A stretch of DNA of 64,000 nucleotides from contig NC_064038.1 of NCBI RefSeq assembly GCF_932526225.1, forward strand, positions 1,364,001-1,428,000. The letters run 5' to 3'. Within the stretch, counting starts at the first letter, position 1. The number at the start of each line of letters is the position of its first letter. Below, piece by piece: positions 20,501 through 32,500 of the stretch. Source of the stretch: Nematostella vectensis (lineage: Eukaryota > Cnidaria > Anthozoa > Actiniaria > Edwardsiidae). The position numbers and the translations under genes are program-made. Below the pieces are notes generated by a model that was not told the origin of the DNA, did not search any database, and saw nothing but the letters and a program-made list of their open reading frames with translations.

Positions 20501-23500
20501 AACCCAATTTTATTCAATTTTTGTTGTAGCAAAAGACAGTGAGGCCAGTTGTAAAAGAAGAAGCAGACAATGCAGAATTCGTGGTCTTAGTAAATGAAAT
20601 CTGGCATGATCTAGCCTTTTGTTTCCAACAGCACTCAGGTTTTTCCCTTGAACCCACCTGAAGTCTGTGTCACTTGATAATTCTAAACTTGTCTGCAGAA
20701 GTACAAAAGAGAATCAAATTAAAATTATGTTAAAGCACTTTGCCTGTAACTGACAATCTTTCACAGAGAAAACCTAGAAAAAATATTACCTGACTCACAG
20801 AGAAAACCTAAAAAACATATTACCTGACTCACAGAGAAAACCTAGAAAACATATTACCTGACTCACAGAGAAAACATAGAAAACATATTACCTGACTCAC
20901 AGAGAAAACCTAGAAAACATATTACCTGACTCACAGAGAAAACCTAGAAAACATATTACCTGACTCACAGAGAAAACCTAGAAAACATATTACCTGACTC
21001 TCTCCCTTCTTGTACTCAAGGTTGCAGTCCAGTAACATGATTCTTGGGTTCTCAATACGTCTGAATAAACAGAAAGCAATCTCAATCCATATATAAAAAA
21101 AAAACAAATGATTAAGGAATTCACAATATTGAAAAGGGACAGACTAAATACCTTTTCATGCGGCCATGGGTGACATCTTTGTTAATCATGACACCTGTCA
21201 GCACTTTAGAATCCTCAATCTCCCCACCAGGAACCTGCGTACAACACAGACTATCGTCATGACAGACTACACAGACTATCGTCATGACACACTACACAGA
21301 CTATTGTCATGACTACACAGACTATTGTCTTGACAACACAGACTATTGTCGTGACAACACAGACTATTGTCTTGACTACACAGACTATTGTTGTGACAAC
21401 ACAGACTATTGTCGTGACTACACAGACTATTGTTGTGACAACACTAGCTATTGCCGTGACTACACAGACTATTGTCGTGACTACACAGACTATTGTCGTG
21501 ACAACACTGACTATTGTAGTGACTACACAGACTATTGTCATGACTACACAGACTATTGTCATGACAACACTGACTATTGTAGTGACTACACAGACTATTG
21601 TAGTGACTACACAGACTATTGTCGTGACTACACAGACCATTGTCGTGACTACACAGACCATTGTCGTGACTACACAGACCATTGTCGTGACTACACAGAC
21701 TATTGTCGTGACTACACAGACTATTGTCGTGACTACACAGACTATTGTCGTGACTACACAGACTATTGTCGTGACTACACAGACTATTGTCGTGACTACA
21801 CAGACTATTGTCGTGACTACACAGACTATTGTCGTGACTACACAGACTATTGCCGTGACTACACAGACTATTGTCGTGACTACACAGACTATTGTCGTGA
21901 CAACACTAGCTATTGCCGTGACTACACAGACTATTGTCATGACTACACAGACTATTGTCATGACAACACTGACTATTGTCATGACAACACTGACTATTGT
22001 AGTGACTACACAGACTATTGTCATGACTACACAGACTATTGCCGTGACTACACAGACTATTGTCATGACTACACTGACTATTGTCATGACTACACAGACT
22101 ATTGTCATGACTACACAGACTATTGTAGTGACTACACAGACTATTGTCATGACTACACAGACCATTGTCGTGACTACACAGACCATTGTCGTGACTACAC
22201 AGACCATTGTCGTGACTACACTGTCTATTGTAGTGACAACACAGACTATTGTCGTGACTACACAGACTATTGTCATGACTACACTGACTATTGTCATGAC
22301 TACACAGACCATTGTCGTGACTACACAGACCATTGTTGTGACTACACAGACTATTGTCGTGACTACACTGTCTATTGTAGTGACAACACAGATTATTGTC
22401 GTGACTACACAGACTATTGTCATGACTACACAGACTATTGTCGTGACTACACAGACTATTGTCATGACTACAGACTATTGTCGTGACTACACAGACTATT
22501 GTCGTGATCACACAGACTATTGTCATGACAACACTGACTATTGTCGTGGCTACACAGACTATTGTCGTGATCACACAGACTATTGTCATGACTACACAGA
22601 CTATTGTCGTGGCTACACAGACTATTGTTGTGACTACACAGACTATTGTCATGACAACACTGACTACTGTCGTGGCTACACAGACTTTTGTCGTGACAAC
22701 ACAGACTATTGTCGTGACAACACAGACCGTTGTCGTGACTACACAGACTATTGTCGTGGCTACACAGACTATTGTCGTGACAACACAGACTATTGTCGTG
22801 ACGACACAGACTATTGTCGTGACAATAAGTCATCAAGGGAACTCAGGCTCTTGATATTACGATAAAGTGGATCCGATACCCTTAATAAATAGATGTTATG
22901 TTTTTTACAAGCTGGATGACAGCTCTCTGGCGGCCCAAGTCAGCATTTTTTTAGGTCACACTTTTTTTCCAATACAGCCTAGTCTCACAGCCTGACTCCT
23001 AAAATTTAAATTTTTGTCTTTTTGTTTGACTAGTGAGCACAAATAGAGATATGAAACTTAACATTCAGAATGCAGAACTTGTTACATGCTTTCTATTTCC
23101 GTGTATAAAATGTGACCTCCATTTCGCCACTTCTGATTATATATAGCTACAATAACTAGGTTTCACAATGACAGCACTTAGCCATCAAAACTGACATAAG
23201 GCTACTTGTATCAAATGAGTAAATAGACACAGTGTCTGGTCCCCTTCCACACCAAAGCCAATAAAATCAAAATAGTAAACAAATTAAAATACCTACAAGT
23301 GGCAGCAACATCTGGCCGACAAAGTACCCACCTTCTCGACTTTAGCATAATTCTTGATGTCGATCTCTTTCCTATCTCCCCTGTCCAGGGCAACCGTCTT
23401 CACAGCATCAAGAGCAATGTTGCATGCGAGATCTCCCCTGGGGAATGCAAACAAAGTGTGTTGAATAAATGATGTCAATGATGAAATGCATACCACTGGT

Positions 23501-26500
23501 TTAATAAAATAAGCTGGTCATGGTGGTGTTTATGATGTTGTCGATAATCAGGATGATGGTGATGATGATGATGACAATGATGATGATGACTATTATGATG
23601 ATGCTGGTGATGGTGATGTTTATAATTGATGCTCGTGGTAATAACTATGATGATATTGATGATGATGGTGATGATAATGATGATGGATGATGAAAATGAT
23701 GATGACAATGATTTTGTTGGTATTGGTGATGTTTATAATGATGTTGATGATAATAACTATAATGATGACGATGAAATTGATGACAATGATGATGACAATG
23801 ATGACGAGGTCAAGGTAACAAGCTTACCACTTGTTGATAAACTTGGTGCCTACTGAGCTCCTAATGATCTTCAGCATTTCTTCTCTGTTGTCAATATCAA
23901 CAGGAACACTGCAGGGAGAGAACAACAGGGCTAAACAATGGCTTCAATCCCTCCCAGAAATACAGTTAGTTGTTACGAGGTTTTTGTGTGGTTCTTTTAT
24001 GGTAATGGGGGTAGCCGGGGATCGTACACGCTGAGTAAGGGTTGGCCGTCTTCTTTTTTTATTGCACTGCTTGAGTGTTTACAAATGGTAAAGCTACCAC
24101 TGGCTAGCGGGAGGTTGGCTGTAAGAAGGCAAGTACTTTTGGAAGGTAATGAAGGAACATCTCTTTCCTGGAAAGCTGACAAAGCCAACTTTAGAGAGTC
24201 CTGACTAAACCAACCTAGAGCACTGCCGTTAGTGTCCTCGCAACAGTTACAGTACAATCCTAAAGCTAGTTACTATGCCGCTCAATTTATACTAATCTCA
24301 TTAATAAACTGGTCAAACTGGGTTTAAGGACGATGTAAGAATAGAAGTTCTGATATTGACTTTGGGAAGAAAATCAATGATGAAATAATAAATGACTAAG
24401 AATAAATTCCTTCGATAGAAATAGCAAGAGCAGGATAAAGGCAAGAGTTTGACTATAGTAATATGCAAAATTAAGTAATGTAACAGCTGTAAGATTAAGG
24501 ATAAGGGTAATCGTTAAACTGTTATTTTAGCCTGGCAAATATAAACCTGTTTTGCTAAACAGTAACTACCCATGCTTAGTCAAACAATGAAGAGATCCAC
24601 GTAAAGCAAATAAGTGGAAATGTCGAATGAAAAGTGAAAGTAAAATATTGGAGTGTTGGAAACGACTTTTGCATAGATTAACAATTCCTTCATAACATAT
24701 TACTACAGTACCGCTCTCGAACATGTGGACATATGTTCGCGAAATTGTTTGCGAAATTCACGAACCGCTGATGTTTGCTAACACAGTGTTCGCGAACAGA
24801 CCGGGACAAACCGTTTGACAAACAGGAACTTGTACCGTGTAAACGAAGACTTACTGATACTCACTTAAAATACATATAGGAGTTCTGCAAGCGATTCAAA
24901 AAAATTGTTTGTGTAAACGTCAGCTCAAAGCTATGGTTATCTTTAAAATCAGAAACAACAAATTCAGTTAGTCTGATATGCCTCGAGTTCAATAAATTGT
25001 AGACGATAAAGACGATAAAGATGGCAGAGAAAGCCAAAGCATGCGAAATATTCGATCATGGGTTTACAAGGGCAGACACAGGCAAAAAAGGGTTCGTTAG
25101 TTTATTCTCAAAAGCTTACCCGAGGAGGATAGGAATGCTGATTGCTTGATATTCTTCGAAGACTGCACGACAATTGCTAGTGAAGACTTTTGAACAGTCT
25201 TTGTCAAAAAATGGCTTCCCAGTGTTCACAAGTATTCGCTAGCAGTTTTACACAATTCGAAAATCTTTGAAGAATATCAAGCGATCGGCATTCCCCCCTC
25301 AAACTAATTGTCCCGTGCTTAGTACCAGTCTTTGCTTTGTCAAATAAATGACTTCCCACTGTTTAAAAGTATTCGCTAGCAGTTAAAACACCTTCAAAAA
25401 TCTTCAAGGAATATCAAGCGATCGGCATTCCCTCCTCAAACTAATTGTCCCGTGCTTAGTACCAGTCTTTGCTTTGTCAAATAAATGACTTCCCACTGTT
25501 TAAAAGTATTCGCTAGCAGTTAAAACACATTCAAAAATCTTCAAGGAATATTAAGCGATCGGCATTCCCTCCTCAAACTAATTGTCCTGTGCTTAGTACC
25601 AGTCTTTGCTTTGTCAAATAAATGACTTCCCACTGTTTAAAAGTATTCGCTAGCAGTTAAAACACATTAAAAAATCTTCAAGGAATATCAAGCGATCGGC
25701 ATTCCTTCCCCAAACTAATTCTATGTCTAATACTGTTACTGTTCAAAAAAACGTTTATTTTGCATCTGTTCGCGAACAGCGTGTTCCTGAACAGTCTATA
25801 TGTTCGCGAAAGTTTCGCAAACAGTGTCCATATGTTCGTGAGCGATACTGTAGCTCTTCCCTTAAAATAAAAACTGCTGCTTAATCAGGGTAGCACTGTA
25901 GTTCAAACCTCCCTTCTTTTCACCCTTCTTATCACAAAGGGTGGTGGCTTAATAGAGATGCCTCTCACCTTATCTGCTGCTTGAGTATATCGATCATGTC
26001 GTCCATCGCCAGGCGGTAGGCAGCGATGATCTGTGTGGGGTGCATCTGCTGCTCAAGAAAGGGTTCCGCCACTGACATGAATTCCCCAGCTGAAAACAAA
26101 CAAATCCTCAATATAACTAAATATTACAGTGTACTTGTGAGTCTATCTGTAATTGATTGAGTTAGCAAGGCTCAAATACAAACTCTGAATTTTACACCCA
26201 GGAAAATAGAATTTACTTCAAGTAAAAGTAGAATTCATCCCCTGTAAAATTTAGCCATGTATATGTAAATTGCATTTTTCTAAATTGAACCATGACTTGC
26301 TGAAAGTTATCTTCATTACCTAGAATGATAACAGAGGTTGTTCCATATTACCTAGAATGATAACAGAGGTTGTTCCATCTCCCACTTCCTCGTCCTGCGT
26401 ACGACTTATCTCAATCATAGACTTGGCAGCAGGATGCTTCACTTGAATCTACAAAAAGTTTAGACCAAAACCATGTAAAACTTGAATCTACAAAAAGTTT

Positions 26501-29500
26501 AGACCAAAACCATGTAAAACTTGAATCTAAAAAATGGTATGGCAAAAAAAATTACAGACAAGCTTTAAAATAACAAGATGGTCTGCGTAGGCATGGTAGA
26601 ATCAGGGGGACAAATCAACACAAGGTTGAAAATGGTATGTTTTATGCCTCTGTAAAAAAGAGTAGTTTTACTGTTGTTTCTATGTAGCATTAGCCCTTCT
26701 GCGGTAAGCCAGATACACGCCAGGCAACAAAGAATCAAAAAGGTACAATAGGCATGTAGAGCAGGGAATGCTGAGGCGATCATTAAAATCTATGCAATGG
26801 ACACTATACATCAGTGGGGTGCAGTCGTTGTGTGTGTATCAACCAGGGAGAATGGTGAGCTGAGTGAAAGAAGAGTAGATGAAAATGGCCAGTGAGTACA
26901 AAGTGCAAAGGACACTATACATCAGTGGGGTGCAGTCGGTGTGCATGTATCAACCAGGGAGAATGGTGAGCTGAGTGAAAGAAGAGTAGATGAAAATGGC
27001 CAGTGAGTGCAAAGGGAGGCTACAGTATGTAACAGTTGTGTCAAACTCTTAGAATTGTTGTGGTGTGATCTAGACGTGATTAAGAAAAAATACCTCACGT
27101 AGAATAGCATTTCCATCGTTGGTCATGACTATACCTCCCATGGGGTCCATCAACATCTGAATGTCAAATATCACCATATAAACACAATTATACACGAGGT
27201 CCATAAACAATAATCACCACAAACACAATTATACACGCAGTCCATAAACAACAATCATCATTTAAACACAATTATACACGAGGTCCATGAACAATAATAA
27301 CCATATATACAGCAATTATACATGATTTCCATAAAAATAACCATCATTAAAACAAAATTATACACGAGGTCCATAAACAATAACCATCATTTAAACACAA
27401 TTATACACAAGGACCATAAACAATAATAACCATATAAACACAATTATACACAATTTCCATAAAAAATAATAATTTAAGAGTGCATCCAGGAGTGTACCAG
27501 GCAGGGGTGATACATGCCATCTCACCGATTTCAATGAAACTTGGTCAGATTGAAGTATCCACCCAACAACTCAAACTGCCGAAGTGGTTCAGATTTTGGG
27601 ATAATCCGGGGGGAGTTATGACCACCCCCCTTGTTTTTGGCCATCAATTCGGGAAAATCGCCTGAAATAAGCACGAAGTGTTGACTCCACTCCTGATCAC
27701 GGATTAAAAGGGAATTCCATGATGTTTTATGTGAGTAAAGATCCATCCTTTCTTGATTCACAACCAAGGTTTCAAATCATTTGGAGTGACAGGTGCCAAT
27801 CAAGGGCTACACGTGTCTACCATGTCACGCATGGTTTCACTTATCGGGCAAAATAGCTCCATTTCAGTGTCAAATATCTCCGATGCGCAACTTTCTTTTC
27901 ACAAATTGTTTTTACCATTACTCAAACTCATCTTCAAACCTAACAAATCCGTAATAAAATTCTCGGGACTTGGTATTTTTTCCGACAAAAATTATTCTAA
28001 TCACCTTACTACTTATTGATTCTGGTACATAAAAAAATCAAATTTCACATTAAAAAATATTGCAGTAATGATTCTTGGGCTACAATTAGTAGCCTATATG
28101 TTTTAAAATGATAGAAGATATAAGTTATGAAGTTCTGTGTTGACTGAAGGTAATATCCGAATAAATATCCGTCACAAATTATGTACGTTACTGCAACAAT
28201 GTCAGTTTCAAATCGATATTTTAGTAAAAAGCGCAATTTTGCCAGTAGCGCCGGTTTTTTCGTTCAAGGCTACTGAACTATTTACTTACAAGCTCAGCAT
28301 GATCTTGTCTTGCTATCTAATACATCCTTCTTGCGCTTTTTAACGACTGGACCTAAATATCTTCTTTGTGCAAAATCGATAAATCTTGTTTCTGAAATAC
28401 AAAGTCCTTGTAGTACATAATCAAATGTATGGCTTATAATAATTTCAAAAAGCAGCTTTCTTTATAAACAATAAGTACTAGGTGAGTCAACACCAGGGGT
28501 CAACACAAGAACAATTCACTGATCATGCGTGACAGCATTGTCACGCAATGATCAGTGTGATTGATTGTGTGAATGATTTGTGACTGAATGTCTACCAAAG
28601 TCTTGTTGACTTTGGTGGACATTCAGTCACAAATGGTGCACAGCCGCGCGCATTCGCAGTATTTTCATTTTTTTTTTTACAGCCAAATTCGTTGTTGCGC
28701 GACCTCTGCGAATCCAAAATCCTTGTCTCGTTGGGGAATAGCGCGTAGTCAGACACAAGCTTTTGGGGGCGGTTTGTCTTGTTTTGATTGTTTGGTTTGA
28801 TTGACTAAGTTATCCTATACAAAGGATGTAGCAAAGAGCAATATCATTAACAACCTAACCGCAAACCAGGTTCTCCTGATAATGAATTGGGCCATGAAAT
28901 TTGTACCTGCCAGTTCAGACCAGAGAAACACAGCGAGACTCAGGCGCGTACCCAGGATTGGCTGAGGAGTGGGTGCGCGGCCATAGGTAACATGGAAAAA
29001 GCCTAGCGTTTGATACCTTAATAAGAAATGACCCACATTTTGGCCGCCAAGGGGGGTGCGCGCGCACCCTGCGCACCCTCCTGTGTACGCGCCTGAGACT
29101 GGTATGTTAAAAAAAGGGAAATCATGGCATGTGACCGTAGCGATTACTAAGAGTATGGATTCTATTGAGGTAATATATACATAGTAAAGGAAACTAGATT
29201 TTGACTTACTATCTACTTGTTGATAGATGGTGAGCAGCAAAAACACAAGCTTTCGAACAAAAGTATTGGTAGAAAACGATGCTTTGAAAAGCTAGGGGAG
29301 TATACTACGAATAGTATTCTACGAGCAAAATAGTCAACACGGCGCTACGCCCCTCGTTGATTAGTTACTCATAGAAAACTCAACTCTTTATGTTAAAGAT
29401 TGTGTAATATTTTATGTAACATCTCTGATAAGGTATGTACATTTTACCTTGCTACCATGACAACGCCGCATTAACAAAGGAATTCTCAGAGCCCGTTGTA

Positions 29501-32500
29501 CATAATCTCATTTGGTTGTTATGACCGTATGTAGCCTGTCGTTATATGGGGGGGGGGGGGGGCATATTACACGCACAGCACACCACAAAGTGAAACATGA
29601 CAGAAACCAGCTGTAAACAAAATGTTCTGTCCATAAATTACAGTGTGACTAAAGTATGTATTATTTTTACTCTTCTGTTTCATACCACAACGTACATACG
29701 TGCATTTGAGGAATGTACACAAAACTAGTTTGCGGTTGCTTCAAGAATAAAGCACACCCTTGAAACCCTTGAAGCTGCCAAACCACACCTCACCAAAGCG
29801 TTCCTCGGGCTGTTATCATTCTGCCTACCTTGTCCTGTCCCTGCCCTCCATTGGGGAGCGTGCAGGCATAAACGTAGCCAGGTATGATTTTAGTGACCCA
29901 CAGGCGGGAAAGGATGTATGCGACAAGCGCACCGCTACAGTCAAGAGCCACATTCGAAGGTTCATCAACGAAGGGAACGACATAAAATGTGCAAAGGCGT
30001 GAAGGTTGCAATGGAGTCGTATGGTGGAATAAAAGGATGCCTGGCAGCGGTTGCTTAGGTCAACGAGGACAGCCAAACCATGAAAGCCCATAAAATATCC
30101 AGGCTCTTAACAACTTCTGCTTTGAGTCTAGAGATCTCCGAGCTTGGAAAGCCTACAATGTAGGGCCTGGTAAACGTTTTACGCCAGAGCAGCTAAGACG
30201 GTTCGGGCCAACCCAGGGTGCAACACGTCTAATTGTCTGTCTGCCATTTGGTAGACTGCAACAAACTGGCATTCTAAGATCAACAGTCCACAGGCAACCT
30301 CGTCAAGACCAACCACTGCCTACTCTCCTGTCCAGAAGATGGATGTATAAAGACATACCCGTCTTTTGAGAGTCTTCAAAACCACCTGGACACAGGAAAG
30401 CATCTGATACGACAAAAAAGAGAGTCTACTTACGTTACACTATAAAGAAGAAGTGGGCATAAAACGACAAGGGAGATGACTGGTAGCTACTTGCATAGGG
30501 TAGTGCCAAGTGGAAACGTCGCCAAGATTGCATCTACGTCTAGCAGCCCTGCACGCCAAGCTGGTTGGGCGCTCAAGACAACCCATAAGGCAACAAGATT
30601 CTATAGCGACTGCAAAGATGCAATCAGCTCATGATGCAAGCAGCAATAAACTGTTCAAAAAGGAAGGGAGCTTTCCGCAGATCAGATTGCTCGATATTTC
30701 AGCCGATTGTCCGTTCTTTATAGGAGTGGGCGACTGGCCATTAATCAGGCAAATCTGAGTCCCGACCAGGACAAAGAGGACTTTGTTCAAGACGCTGAAC
30801 AAATGCAGACAAGACTCGAGATCCAGAGAGAGCTAGAGCTTTTAAGATACACAGCTATGTACTGTCTCTAAGACATTCACTCCTTGCTGTTTTAGTAGTT
30901 TATTCACTTTGTGTAGTGTCAGGCTGCTATTGAAATGAGTTATAACGTCATGAGTTACATGGCGCAGCTATATTACTGATTTTTGTCTAAAATTCCCAAC
31001 TGGAATGGCATTGTTAGCATACCTTGTCCCTTTTTCTAGCTTTTTTAGGAAATTCAGTTTACTGACAAATCAAAGATGGCGCCAGCCTTTTTATTGTCCA
31101 TTCTTGATAATGTCACGACCCCCTGCAGCGCCCTCATATATGTAGATGTGGAGATATGCGTTGGCGTGTACGTCCGAACCGAAGGTTAAGGTAGTTATTG
31201 CCGTTATTATATTAATAGAAGAATAAGGTCGTGAACAACTTTTAAGTAAACAATTTGATCCCTGGTAACTGATATATCAGATGTTTTGCTTATATAGAAC
31301 AAAATGGGATTTGACATTCCCCCATTATTGTTGTAACCATGGCAACCCAGTTCTTAACTTATTCTTAACGTATAATTGTCAAACATATAAGCTGCGAATT
31401 GTTGCCAAAGAATCACAACCGCTTTTTTATAAGAAATTCGAAATTTTCTACATACCATCATCAGTGAGTAGTAGGATGATTAAAATAATTACTGTTGGAA
31501 AAAAATATCAAGTCCCGAGAATTTTATTACGGATTTGTTAAGTTTAAAGATAACTTTGAGTGATGGTAAAAACAGTTTGTGAAAAGAAAGTTGCGCATTG
31601 GAGATATGTGACACTGAAATGGAGCTATTTTGCCCGATAAGTGAAACCATGCGTGACATGGTAGACACGTGTAGCCCTTGATTGGCACCTGTCACTCCAA
31701 ATGATTTGAAACCTTGGTTGTGAATCAAGAAAGGATGGATCTTTACTCACATTTAACATTATGGAATTCCCTTGTAATCCGTGACCAGGAGTGGGGTCAA
31801 CATTTCATACTTATTTCAGGCGATTTTCCCGAATTTATGGCCAAAAACCAGGGGGGGGGTCATAACTCCCCCCGGATTATTCCAAAATCTGAACCACTTC
31901 GGCAGTTTGAGTTGTTGGGTGGATACTTCAATCTGACCAAGTTTCATTGAAATCGGTGAGATGGCATGTATCACCCTTGCCTGGTCCACTCCTGGATATA
32001 CTCTTAAACACAATTATACACGAGGTCCATAAACAATAATAACTATATAAACATAATTATACATGATTTCCATAAAAAATAACGATCATTTAAACACAAT
32101 TATACATGATGTCCATAAACAATAATAACCATATAAACACAATTATACACAATTTCTATAAACAATAACCATCATTTAAACACAATTATACAACAGGTCC
32201 ATAAACAATAATAACCATATGAACACAATTATACCCGATTTCCATAAAAAATAATCAACATATAAACACAATTATACATGAGGTCCATAAACAGTAAACA
32301 CCATATAAACACAATTATACGGGAGGTCCAAAAACAATAATAACCATATAAACACAACTATACATGAGGTCCATAAGCAATAATCACCACATAAACACAA
32401 TTACACACAAGTTCCATAAACAAGAAGCAGAAAAACGAGAGCTGCATGATTCAACTTGCACAGGCTTCTGGCGAACTTCACCAGATGGGAAACAGTTAAA

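Larger units (their letters stand above)
27478..32003. mobile_element. 4.5-kb TTAA-flanked DNA transposon with about 650-bp terminal inverted repeats
   Basis: TTAA lies directly outside both ends (27474-27477 and 32004-32007). The left end gagtgcatccaggagtgtac matches the inverted right end gagtatatccaggagtggac, and similarity continues inward for about 650 bases (to about 28,140 and from about 31,330). TTAA duplications are shared by piggyBac and Kolobok superfamilies; long inverted repeats and the encoded protein remnant make me lean to Kolobok-like, without proof. It interrupts a minisatellite in CCT3 intron 3. Differences between the two terminal repeats and the broken transposase show it is not recent and no longer autonomous. 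Confidence 0.82.

Noticed and set aside
21257-22865. Open frames up to 518 codons on both strands
   Set aside because: Produced by a 21-bp repeat within a CCT3 intron; several overlapping frames on both strands are open simultaneously, which real genes do not show.
28815-29246. 143-codon minus-strand frame
   Set aside because: It spans the nested MITE and non-coding transposon interior. No recognisable domain; direction is opposite to the transposase remnant.
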